From Phytoactinopolyspora limicola (GTDB taxonomy: Bacteria; Actinomycetota; Actinomycetes; Jiangellales; Jiangellaceae), in NCBI RefSeq assembly GCF_011320225.1, contig NZ_JAAOEN010000002.1, forward strand, positions 184,574 to 248,573: a stretch of DNA of 64,000 nt, written 5' to 3'. Positions 28,337 to 36,241 of the stretch are shown piece after piece. How positions within the stretch are numbered: the stretch's first letter is position 1; each line of letters starts with the position of its first letter. The notes below the pieces were generated by a model. That model was not told the DNA's origin and did no database searches. It worked only from the letters and a program-made list of their open reading frames with translations. Made by a program: the position numbers and the translations under genes.

Positions 28337-29128
28337 TCAGCTGTCGCTAATTCCTGGCAGCAGGTCCGCGGACTCGAGGAGGCTCCGGAGGGCGGCACCG
28401 AATCTCGCCGCCGGGGCACCGTCCACTACGGTGTGATCGACGGTGATGGTCAGGTCCACCATCGTTCTGACCTCGATCTTCCCGTCCACCACCTGGGGCC
28501 GCTCGCTCAGCCCGCCGACCATCACGTTCAAGGTCAGCATGGTCGGCGCCCCAATTCCGTAACCACCTCCCCCGGCGAACATGCCGATCGAACTCACCGC
28601 CACCGATCCGCTCCACTCGTGCATGCGGACTGATCGACGCATGACACGCATGACGAGCGGGACGGCACCCGGGATACGCGCCACGATCATGGCCCGGTCG
28701 AACATCGCGCCGGCGCTGCTGGGGGACCGGCCGGCCTGCACGTCGCGGATGTCGGAGCTGATGTCCGTCACCTCTCGTACATCCGCGTCACGAACCAGAT
28801 GAGCCACCGGAACCGGCCCGTCGCCGAGTGCCTTCTCGATCAGCACCGCGACGTCGACGTGTTGAGGTAGCACTACGCGGCCTCGCCAGTCCCGATAGGC
28901 GTGCACCTCCGGATGCGTAGCCGCCGCACGTGCCACACAGGCCACGACGTAACCCGAGAATGACACCCGTGGCCGCTGTTCGTGCAGCCAGCGCCGCGCC
29001 GTGGTCACGTCGGCCTGCACTAGGCCGTGCATCGGAACCATGGCGCGGCCAACCCGCATCGCCGCGGTCAGGAGACGCCGACGCGCCGGGAATGGCCGGA
29101 ACTCGACCTGGCGGCGCCTGGCTGTCAT
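28337..29128 (-). CDS. Stand-alone 2-oxoacid dehydrogenase E2-type acyltransferase domain
   Basis: 263 aa comprising only the catalytic E2 fold, without lipoyl or E3-binding domain. The catalytic motif DHTVVDGAPAARF is present near the C-terminus, plus VSFSGYVVACVARAAATHPEV at the front and GIGAPTMLTLNVMVGG in the core. It is related to chloramphenicol acetyltransferase-like E2 cores; acyl donor and acceptor unknown. ATG 29128 has GTGAGG 5 bases before it; ATG 29182 has no ribosome site. No E1/E3 genes adjoin. Confidence 0.8.
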   Translation of the reverse strand: MTARRRQVEFRPFPARRRLLTAAMRVGRAMVPMHGLVQADVTTARRWLHEQRPRVSFSGYVVACVARAAATHPEVHAYRDWRGRVVLPQHVDVAVLIEKALGDGPVPVAHLVRDADVREVTDISSDIRDVQAGRSPSSAGAMFDRAMIVARIPGAVPLVMRVMRRSVRMHEWSGSVAVSSIGMFAGGGGYGIGAPTMLTLNVMVGGLSERPQVVDGKIEVRTMVDLTITVDHTVVDGAPAARFGAALRSLLESADLLPGISDS

Positions 29129-29598
29129 GGCTGCCTCACCGCTCGCCGGCCGTCGGCCCGTCGAGCACTCCGCTGCCTTCATGAACCAACAGGAATGTCT
29201 GGCCCCTCAGGCCGGAGGTGCGGAATGGTACGACGTCCATCGCGTGCCCCCTTCGATCGGCTGACTGACCGGCACCCGGTGCGGGATACGTACACGACGT
29301 CGCTCCCTATACCCCGAAGGAGCGCGGCGCAGCAGCGACGGACACCCGTCGGCCGGTGTTGGTGGGAGCTGTTCCCAGCAGGCGCTTCCATCGCATCGAT
29401 GGTGGGATTCGTGGCCTAGGAGCCACCTAGTTGCGCCTCTCTGCTGTTGTGCCCATCTCCTCGTCGGCGGGTGTCCACTTTCAGGATGAACCATTGGTGC
29501 CGCGGGCTGTAGGGGCGAGCGGCCTGCGTCAGAGGTCCGAAGGTCCCCAACAGCCCAGCGCCGCCGAGGTGCCGTGTTCCGATGCGGCTGCCGGCAGA
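29129..29598. other. 470-base intergenic region upstream of the E2-like gene
   Basis: No convincing gene. A 70-codon frame at 29179-29391 (minus) has Arg/Gly/Cys-rich, unfamiliar content and no ribosome site. The stretch holds one DevR-like box (29534-29547) and a weak GTGGC/GCCAC inverted repeat around 29412-29427. It may be a long 5' leader of the E2-like gene. Confidence 0.5.
29534..29547 (-). promoter_or_regulatory. Possible DevR/DosR-like box
   Basis: GGTCCGAAGGTCCC, differing at three positions from GGGCCGAAAGTCCC and at two from the 8369 copy. It is about 400 bases before the nearest leftward gene, so its role is doubtful. Confidence 0.35.
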
Positions 29599-31224
29599 TC
29601 AGGACTGTTCTGGAACGGTGGAGATCGCTCCCGCCGGGCACTCGGCGACACACAGGTCGCAGCCCTTGCAGTAGTCGTAGTCGATCTCGTATCCCAGCCC
29701 CGGCCCGAGCTTCGTGATGGCATTGTCCGGGCACACGCCGTAGCAGTTGTCGCATTCGAAGCAGTTGCCGCAGGACAGGCAGCGCCGCGCCTCGAACAAC
29801 GCGGTGGCCTCGTCCAAGCCACTGACGACCTCGTCGAACGTCGACACCCGCCGAGCGGCGTCGAGTTTGGGCCGGTGCTGCTTCGGCGCATCGGAGTAGT
29901 ACCAGGTATTGAGTTTGTCGTAAGAGGCGAGTTCCGGTTGCGCGGGCTCGTCGTACGAACCCGAGCGCAGCCACGCGTCCATGTGGCGGGCAGCCCGCTT
30001 GGCGTGCCCCACGGCCGCGGTGACCGTCCGGTCGGAGCGCACCATGTCGCCCCCGGCGAAGATCCCCGGGTGCCCGGTCATCATGTGGTCGTCCACGACG
30101 ACGGTGGCGTCCGACACCTCGACGTCGCCGGCCCCCTCCACGAGGGCGAGGTCGCTGACCTGACCGATCGCCAGGACGAGGGCGTCCACGTCAAGCTCCT
30201 CGAACTCGCCGGTGGGCTGCGGGAACCCGGCGTCGTCCAGTTCCATCCGCTCGATGGTGATCGACTGCTCGCCCGCGTGCGCGACGGTGGACAGCCAGTT
30301 CATCCGGACGCCTTCCTCGATCGCCTCAGCCACCTCGAAGTCGTGTGCCGGCATCCGGTCCCGGGTGCGCCGGTACACGACGACGGGGTCGCTCGTGCCG
30401 AGCCGCTTCGCCGTACGTGCTACGTCCAATGCGGTGTTCCCCCCGCCGTACACCGCGACCCGCCGGCCCAGGAACGGGCGGGTGTCGCCCTGTGTCTCGC
30501 GCAGCACCGTGACGGCATCGAGGATCCGCGCGGAGTCGCCAGCCGGAATGTAGGTGCGCTGACCGATGTGCGCTCCGACTCCGAGGAAGACGGCATCGAA
30601 GCCACCGGCCCGCATCGCTTCGGCCACGTCGCCAACCCGGCTCTCCAGCTCCAGGGTGACCCCCATGTCGAGAATCCGCTGGATCTCGGCGTCGAGAACC
30701 GCACGGCCCAGCCGGTACTCGGGAATGCCGTAGCGCATCATCCCTCCGGCAGCGGCTCCCTGGTCGCGGATCGTGACGTCGTGACCAAGGAGGATCAGGT
30801 GGTACGCAGCGGCCAGCCCAGCCGGCCCGGCGCCCACCACGAGGACACGCTTTCCGGTCTTGTGTGCCGTCACCGGTACTGTCCATCCGTGCCGGATGGC
30901 CTCGTCTCCGAGGAACCGTTCTACCGAGTTGATGCCGACGGACTCGTCGAGCTGGCCGCGGTTACACGCCGTCTCGCAGGGGCGATAGCAGACCCGGCCC
31001 ATGATCGCGGGGAACGGGTTGTCGGCCATGATCTGCCGCCAGGCCCGCTCGTAGCCGCCGTCCTCGGCTTGGTAGAGCCACTGCTGGATCTGCTCTCCCG
31101 CCGGGCAGGCGTTGACGCACGGTGGCAGGAGGTTGGTGTACACCGGCCGCTCGGTACGCCAGCTTCCCGTCTTGTTGGCCAGGCTCGATCCGACGCCGAG
31201 CGTGATCGCGAACGGCCGGTCCAT
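29599..31224 (-). CDS. GltD-like FAD/NAD(P) oxidoreductase fused to a 2[4Fe-4S] ferredoxin, Por-associated
   Basis: 541 aa. N-terminal GltD-type [4Fe-4S] region (CVNACPAGEQ, VCYRPCETACNR), then two Rossmann folds with VLVVGAGPAGLAAAYHL and VAVYGGGNTALDVAR, an IFAGGDMVRSDRTV flavin motif, then a C-terminal ferredoxin domain with CLSCGNCFECDNCYGVCP and CKGCDLCVAECP. It is placed to pass electrons between the 2-oxoacid oxidoreductase and NAD(P)H, inferred from fusion and operon. The ATG at 31224 shares one base with the porB stop and has GGGGAGGTG upstream; the open frame to 31524 lies inside porB. Confidence 0.88.
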   Translation of the reverse strand: MDRPFAITLGVGSSLANKTGSWRTERPVYTNLLPPCVNACPAGEQIQQWLYQAEDGGYERAWRQIMADNPFPAIMGRVCYRPCETACNRGQLDESVGINSVERFLGDEAIRHGWTVPVTAHKTGKRVLVVGAGPAGLAAAYHLILLGHDVTIRDQGAAAGGMMRYGIPEYRLGRAVLDAEIQRILDMGVTLELESRVGDVAEAMRAGGFDAVFLGVGAHIGQRTYIPAGDSARILDAVTVLRETQGDTRPFLGRRVAVYGGGNTALDVARTAKRLGTSDPVVVYRRTRDRMPAHDFEVAEAIEEGVRMNWLSTVAHAGEQSITIERMELDDAGFPQPTGEFEELDVDALVLAIGQVSDLALVEGAGDVEVSDATVVVDDHMMTGHPGIFAGGDMVRSDRTVTAAVGHAKRAARHMDAWLRSGSYDEPAQPELASYDKLNTWYYSDAPKQHRPKLDAARRVSTFDEVVSGLDEATALFEARRCLSCGNCFECDNCYGVCPDNAITKLGPGLGYEIDYDYCKGCDLCVAECPAGAISTVPEQS

Positions 31225-32246
31225 CACTGACGCACCTCCCCAGACTCTTCCATCTCGTCGTCGAGCAAGCCGAAACGCTGAATGTTGCGATCCGCGCACC
31301 CTTGCAGCCGGGCGACGACGTCCGGGCGGGGTTCCGCTCCGAAGAGGTGTGCGTAACGCCCCTGAAGGCGTAGATAGTCGTCGACCGGGACCCGTCGGCG
31401 GATCTTCGACACCCCGGTGATCACCCCTCGCTCGGCCTCGAACACCGGAAAGAGACCTGACTCCTTGGCCAACCGGGCAAGCCTGATCGTGTCCGCCGAC
31501 GAACTCCCCCACCCAAGCGGACACGGAACGAGCACATGCAGGTAGCGAGCACCCTGCAGGCTCATGGCGTACTCCACCTTGGCCTCAAGATCGCGCAGCT
31601 CGGCGACGGTAGCGGTAGCGACGTACGGGATCTCGTGCGCCATCGCGATCAGCGGGACGTTCTTGCCTTGCCCGAACACGTTTCCTGGTTCCGGCCCAAC
31701 GGCCTGCGTGGTCGCGGTCCGAGCGGCGGGCGGGGTCGCTCCGGAGCGCTGCACACCGGTGTTCATATAGGCCTCGTTGTCGTAACAGACGTACAGCACG
31801 TCGTCATTACGCTCGAACATGCCGGACAGGCAGGCGAACCCGATGTCCACGGTGCCGCCGTCGCCGCCTTGGCCGAGCACCCGAACGTCGGTGCGGCCCT
31901 GTGCACGGAGCGCCGCGGCCACCCCCGTCGCCACCGCGGGAGCGTTAGCGAACAGCGAGTGCATCCAGGGCAGCTGCCACGCGGTCTCCGGGTAGGGCGT
32001 GGAGAACACCTCCAGGCAGCCGGTGGCGTTGACCGCGATCAGTTGCCTACCACTCGCCCGCAGCGCGGCGTCGACCACATACCGGGCGCCGAGCGCCTCA
32101 CCGCACCCTTGGCAGGCCCGGTGCCCGCACGTCAGTGCATTCGCGCGGTCCGGTGCCGCCTGTACGGAACGCTGCTCCGGTGGAAGGAGCCGGTTGCCGA
32201 CGGCGAAGCTGCCCGTCTGGTAGAACTTGATCGGCTGAGCGACCAT
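31224..32246 (-). CDS. porB: 2-oxoacid:ferredoxin oxidoreductase, beta (TPP-binding) subunit
   Basis: 340 aa. Thiamine-diphosphate subunit: GQGGDGGTVDIGF, DNEAYMNTGVQRSGATP and the N-terminal iron-sulfur ligands CGHRACQGCGE. The pattern is pyruvate-type (PorB) rather than the 2-oxoglutarate KorB type, but the substrate is not proven. ATG 32246 shares a base with the porA stop; GAGAGGAG precedes it. Confidence 0.9.
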   Translation of the reverse strand: MVAQPIKFYQTGSFAVGNRLLPPEQRSVQAAPDRANALTCGHRACQGCGEALGARYVVDAALRASGRQLIAVNATGCLEVFSTPYPETAWQLPWMHSLFANAPAVATGVAAALRAQGRTDVRVLGQGGDGGTVDIGFACLSGMFERNDDVLYVCYDNEAYMNTGVQRSGATPPAARTATTQAVGPEPGNVFGQGKNVPLIAMAHEIPYVATATVAELRDLEAKVEYAMSLQGARYLHVLVPCPLGWGSSSADTIRLARLAKESGLFPVFEAERGVITGVSKIRRRVPVDDYLRLQGRYAHLFGAEPRPDVVARLQGCADRNIQRFGLLDDEMEESGEVRQ

Positions 32247-33541
32247 CACGTGCTCCTCTCCGGGATCTGCCTCGCGTTCACGCGCAGTTCGTGCAGGAGG
32301 TTCTCCGCCGTCGGGCCGGATCGCGGCGAGGCGCCGATCCGGCGCAGTTCTCCGTTCACGAGGTCCTGATCGAGGTCCATGAACGTCAGTGGTTCCAGCC
32401 GGTCGGCGATGGCATCGGTGAACACCCGGCGCAGGGACGCCTTACTGATCGGACGTCCGCCGAGCCCCGCCACCACGGTGTACTCGCGGGGACGACGGCC
32501 AGTGCCGAGGTTCGCCGTGCTCGCCCGCACATCCGAGGTGACGATTCCGCCGACGCCGACGGAGAACGCCCGTTCCACGACGACGACACGGTTCGCAACC
32601 GCCAGCGCCCGGCTGACCGCCTCGAACGGGAAGGGCCGGAACGACGTGATGCCCACAACTCCGATCCGTTCGCCCTCAGTACGCATCTCGTCGACGGTGT
32701 CTTTGATAGTGCCGAGCACCGAGCCGAGGGCCACCACGACGGTGTCGGCGTCCGCGCACCGGTACGAGCGCACCAGACCACCGGAGTCGCGGCCGAACGT
32801 GTCCCTGAATTCTCTCGAGACCTCCGCGATGAGGTCGAGCGCTCGCAACTGCTTCAGGTGAGCGAGATAGCGCACCTCGGTGAACGCCTCCGGCCCCACC
32901 ATCGCCCCGATCGAGATCGGATCCCCAGGGTCGAGGACCTGCCGTGGTAGGAATCGCGGGAGGAACGCGTCGACCTTCTCCTGGTCCGGGACCGCGAGCG
33001 GCTCGTACGCGTGGGTCAGGATGAACCCGTCCATACAGACCATCACCGGCACGGAGAGCTCCTCGGCCAGCCGGAATGCCTGAACATGCAGGTCCAACGC
33101 TTCCTGGTTGTCCTCGGCGTAGAGCTGGATCCAGCCGGAGTCACGTTGTGACATCGAGTCGCTGTGGTCGTTCCAGATGTTGATCGGCGCGCCGATCGCC
33201 CGGTTGGCGACCGTCATCACGATCGGAAGCCCAAGTCCCGCGGCGTTGTACACGGCTTCGACCATGTACAGCAGCCCTTGGCTGGCGGTGGCCGTATATG
33301 CCCGTGACCCGGTGACCGACGCCCCGATCGCCGCCGACATCGCGGCGAACTCGGACTCCACGTTGACGTACTCACATGGTGTCAGCTCGCCGGACTTCAC
33401 CAGTGCGCTCAACGCCTCGACAATGTGCGTCTGCGGCGAGATCGGGTATGCGCAAATCACCTCGGGGCGGCAGCGTGCGACCGTCTCCGCGACGCCGCGC
33501 GAGCCCTCGATCTGCCGTTGGTCAGGCGATGGTGTGGACAT
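32246..33541 (-). CDS. porA: 2-oxoacid:ferredoxin oxidoreductase, alpha subunit
   Basis: 431 aa, pyruvate:ferredoxin oxidoreductase alpha type. Seen: PEVICAYPISPQTHIVE near residue 30, VNVESEFAAMSAAIGAS, RAYTATASQGLLYMVE, NIWNDHSDSMSQRDSGW and VVVVERAFSVGVGG. Together with PorB it decarboxylates pyruvate (or another 2-oxoacid) to the acyl-CoA and reduces ferredoxin. ATG 33541 has GGAG 4 bases before and overlaps the end of porG by 20 bases; the open frame upstream to 33727 is inside porG. Confidence 0.9.
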   Translation of the reverse strand: MSTPSPDQRQIEGSRGVAETVARCRPEVICAYPISPQTHIVEALSALVKSGELTPCEYVNVESEFAAMSAAIGASVTGSRAYTATASQGLLYMVEAVYNAAGLGLPIVMTVANRAIGAPINIWNDHSDSMSQRDSGWIQLYAEDNQEALDLHVQAFRLAEELSVPVMVCMDGFILTHAYEPLAVPDQEKVDAFLPRFLPRQVLDPGDPISIGAMVGPEAFTEVRYLAHLKQLRALDLIAEVSREFRDTFGRDSGGLVRSYRCADADTVVVALGSVLGTIKDTVDEMRTEGERIGVVGITSFRPFPFEAVSRALAVANRVVVVERAFSVGVGGIVTSDVRASTANLGTGRRPREYTVVAGLGGRPISKASLRRVFTDAIADRLEPLTFMDLDQDLVNGELRRIGASPRSGPTAENLLHELRVNARQIPERST

Positions 33542-34115
33542 GGGCTCCAGACTCCTCACGACATGTCCGGACCGTTCGGTGCGCTTCACGAGCGGCAGCG
33601 ACGTTGCCGACGGCGACGTCCGGGCCGAATCGCTCCTCGATAGCGGTGACCACGGCGTCGAGCGACACGGCACCTGTGAGCGCCGCGAACCCACCGAGCA
33701 ACGCGGCGTTCGGCACGGGCCGGCCAACGTGTTCGAGCGCCAACTCGGTGGCGGGAACGACGGCCACCCGGTCCGGTCGAAACGCGCTCAGCCGGGCACG
33801 CAGATCTTCGTCGAGATCTCGCGCCATATTCAGCACGACGAATCCGCTTGCTGGCAGGCCGGCGAGCACGTCGACAGCACGGAGCAGGGTGGCGTCCTGG
33901 ACGATCACCGCGTCGGGTTCCACGACCGGCTCCCGGGTGCGGATAGGTACCGTGTCGATCCGGCAGAAAGAGACCACCGGCGCTCCGGTCCGCTCCGAGC
34001 CGAAGCTGGGAAAGGCCTGCGCGTGGTGGCCCTCGGCGAACGCCGCCACCGACAGCAACTCCGAGGCGGTGACGACGCCCTGGCCACCACGGCCGTGTAT
34101 CCGGATCTGGAACAT
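33522..34115 (-). CDS. porG: 2-oxoacid:ferredoxin oxidoreductase, gamma subunit
   Basis: 197 aa starting MFQIRIHGRGGQGVVTASELL, the classic gamma-subunit opening, with FPSFGSERTGAPVVSF and a central FVVLNMARDL. First gene of the por operon (porG-porA-porB-gltD/fdx). It follows the alcohol dehydrogenase by 31 bases and may be co-transcribed with it. Weak ribosome site (GGGGA). Confidence 0.9.
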   Translation of the reverse strand: MFQIRIHGRGGQGVVTASELLSVAAFAEGHHAQAFPSFGSERTGAPVVSFCRIDTVPIRTREPVVEPDAVIVQDATLLRAVDVLAGLPASGFVVLNMARDLDEDLRARLSAFRPDRVAVVPATELALEHVGRPVPNAALLGGFAALTGAVSLDAVVTAIEERFGPDVAVGNVAAAREAHRTVRTCREESGAHVHTIA

Positions 34116-34146
34116 ATCGGGTCCGATCCCCGCACTCACGCCGGGT

Positions 34147-35157
34147 TTAAGGAGTGAAAACGATGCGGGCTTTGACCGTGCCGGCCAGCACATCTTGAAT
34201 TGCCTCGTTGACTGTGCTGAGCGGCCGGGTCTCGTAGATCACCCGGGTGCGTCCGGCGGCATGCAGCGCGAACACCTCGGCTAGGTCGGCGCGGGTACCC
34301 ACGATCGACCCGATGACGGACGTGCCGTTCAGCACGGTCTCGAACACCGGGATGTCGATGGTGCCTTGCGCCGGAAGCGCGACGAGCACCAAACGCCCAC
34401 CTCGGCGCAGGCCGGCGTAGGCCGCGGCGAAGGACGCGTTGTCCACCGCCAGCCCGATCGCCGCATCGGCCCCACCATGCTCCTGGAGGACCTTGGCGGG
34501 GTCGTCGGTGCGGGCGTCGATGACGATGTCCGCGCCGAGTTCACGTGCCAGTTCGAGCTTCTCGTCGGTGATGTCGATCGCCGCCACCGTCGCCCCCGCG
34601 ATCTTGGCGTACTGCACCGCGAGATGCCCGAGTCCGCCGACGCCGGAGATGGCTACCAGATCGGTAGGCCCGACGCCGGCAACTTTGAGCGCCTTATACG
34701 TCGTCACGCCGGCACATGTCAACGGCGCCGCCTCAGCCGCGGTCACGCCGTCGGGGACGCGAGCGGCGAAGTCCGCCCACGCGAGCATGGAGCCTGCCCA
34801 GCCGCCGTCGACGCCGTAGCCTGTGTTCTGCTGCTTCAGGCACAGCGTCTCCCATCCGGTCAAGCAGTGCTGGCAGCGCCCACATGCCCAGCCGAGCCAC
34901 GGAACCGCCACTCGGTCTCCGATCTCCAGGTGGGTCACCCCGAGGCCGAGTTTCTCCACCAACCCCACTCCCTCGTGCCCTGGCACGAACGGCGGATGTG
35001 GTCTCACCGGCCAGTCACCGTGTACGGCGTGGATGTCGGTGTGGCATAAACCGCTCGCCTCCATCCGGACGAGGATCTGCCCCGGCGCCGGCTCTGGATC
35101 GACACGATCCTCCAGCACTACCGGCGCACCGAGTTCACGTACGACCGCTGCCCTCAT
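34147..35157 (-). CDS. adhP: Zinc-dependent alcohol dehydrogenase (AdhP type)
   Basis: 336 aa MDR-family enzyme interconverting alcohols and aldehydes with NAD(H). Catalytic zinc ligands are in GLCHTD and GHEGVG; the structural zinc loop is CGRCQHCLTGWETLC; nucleotide fold GVGGLGHLAVQYAK. ATG 35157 follows GAGGGG; a longer frame to 35292 has no ribosome site. With por downstream it could help dispose of acetyl-CoA-derived reductant at low oxygen (inference). A poor DevR-like site (11/14) lies at 35240-35253. Confidence 0.92.
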   Translation of the reverse strand: MRAAVVRELGAPVVLEDRVDPEPAPGQILVRMEASGLCHTDIHAVHGDWPVRPHPPFVPGHEGVGLVEKLGLGVTHLEIGDRVAVPWLGWACGRCQHCLTGWETLCLKQQNTGYGVDGGWAGSMLAWADFAARVPDGVTAAEAAPLTCAGVTTYKALKVAGVGPTDLVAISGVGGLGHLAVQYAKIAGATVAAIDITDEKLELARELGADIVIDARTDDPAKVLQEHGGADAAIGLAVDNASFAAAYAGLRRGGRLVLVALPAQGTIDIPVFETVLNGTSVIGSIVGTRADLAEVFALHAAGRTRVIYETRPLSTVNEAIQDVLAGTVKARIVFTP

Positions 35158-35355
35158 GACGAGTCCCCTCTTCTGCCCGACGCCGGGCCTGGCTCTTGTG
35201 ATGGCATCCACGGTGTCGCACCTGGCCAGGGTGGCGTGAGAGGCGAAGGTCACTGCCACTGGGGTCGGTCGGCCATCGATCTCGACGACCAACCGCCGGT
35301 CCGTGTGCGGTGTGGTCTGTCAGGCGTCGGGCGGAAGCCTCCGGAGTCCGCAGCG

Positions 35356-36141
35356 CTACAACGTCACGTGGTACACCAGGCCTAGCCCTCCGGTGGACGT
35401 CAGTGTGAGCCGGTCGCCCTCGACGTCCGCCTGGAACCCGTCCCCGATGACATCGATGACGTGTTCGTCCTGCGCCTGGAGCTCGTCCGGGCACAGCTGG
35501 TCGGTCACGGCCAACTCGGTGACCACAACCTCCCCGCCCGCCTCGGTGTACTGCCCGATCAGCTCCCGGCATCCGGTGGTGGCGGTCAGTGAGCCGTCGG
35601 CGGCGAGCAACAAGGTGGCCGGGTCGCCGCCCACGCTGGAGGCGACCTCCCCGTCGATCAGGGTGTCCAACAACCATTCCGTGCCGACCAGCTCTGCCGT
35701 CGGCACCGGCGGGATTTCGGTGAAGCGCAGGTCGGTTAGGGGGCCGGCAAGAACCAGCACGTCACCCTCGCGGGTCGCCGTGGCGACGTCGCGGAGCGCT
35801 TCGTGATAGGCGACCTCCAGGTCCATGGCGGTAGGTTCACAGCCCATGGCGGTGCTCTCGATCTCGGCGATGGCGAACGTGTCTCCGTCCCGGCTCGCGG
35901 TGGCGCCGTAGTGGTTACACGCCGAGACACCACCGATCTGGGTGCCGTCGATCGTCAACGTCACCCGGTAATCGTCGGCCAGTGGCAACGGACCGCCCGG
36001 ACCGGTTCCTTCGGTCAGCTCCCACTCCCCGTCGATGGCGCCGTCACCGGTGGCGTCGCCGTCTGTTTCGTCGTCCCCACCACATCCGGCCAGCAGAAGC
36101 GCCGCCAGGGCGAATCCGGCCGCATACCTCGTGGTCCGCAT
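35356..36141 (-). CDS. Lipoprotein with two META domains
   Basis: 261 aa. Signal peptide with lipobox LLLAGC (lipid-modified Cys about residue 20), then an acidic linker and two META-type domains: first around residues 37-125 with GVSACNHYGA, second around 133-255 with TEWLLDTLIDG and LTATTGCRELIGQY. META/HslJ-like domains occur in surface stress proteins; function unknown. ATG 36141 is backed by GGGAGGAGTGGGAG; in-frame extension upstream would run through the palindrome and is rejected. Confidence 0.85.
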   Translation of the reverse strand: MRTTRYAAGFALAALLLAGCGGDDETDGDATGDGAIDGEWELTEGTGPGGPLPLADDYRVTLTIDGTQIGGVSACNHYGATASRDGDTFAIAEIESTAMGCEPTAMDLEVAYHEALRDVATATREGDVLVLAGPLTDLRFTEIPPVPTAELVGTEWLLDTLIDGEVASSVGGDPATLLLAADGSLTATTGCRELIGQYTEAGGEVVVTELAVTDQLCPDELQAQDEHVIDVIGDGFQADVEGDRLTLTSTGGLGLVYHVTL

Positions 36142-36185
36142 CTCCCACTCCTCCCCAACGGGCCGAACGACACCGCGTACATTTT

Positions 36186-36241
36186 CGCTGATCATTGGCT
36201 TTTGACTACCGAATTCGGTAGTCAAAAGCCAATGATCAGCG
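36186..36241. repeat. Perfect 56-bp loopless palindrome swallowing the RDD gene stop codon
   Basis: Two 28-base arms meet at GAATTC (36211-36216) with no unpaired spacer. The outer part CGCTGATCATTGG contains the TGA stop of the RDD gene (complement of 36236-36238). As RNA it would fold into a very long hairpin and could terminate transcription of the RDD gene. The TGATCAT outer motif is shared with the palindrome at 61735-61812. Confidence 0.95.

Noticed and set aside
29431..31230. A 599-codon plus-strand open frame opposite the GltD/ferredoxin gene
   Set aside because: Antisense of a clear oxidoreductase; no ribosome site and no recognisable motifs.
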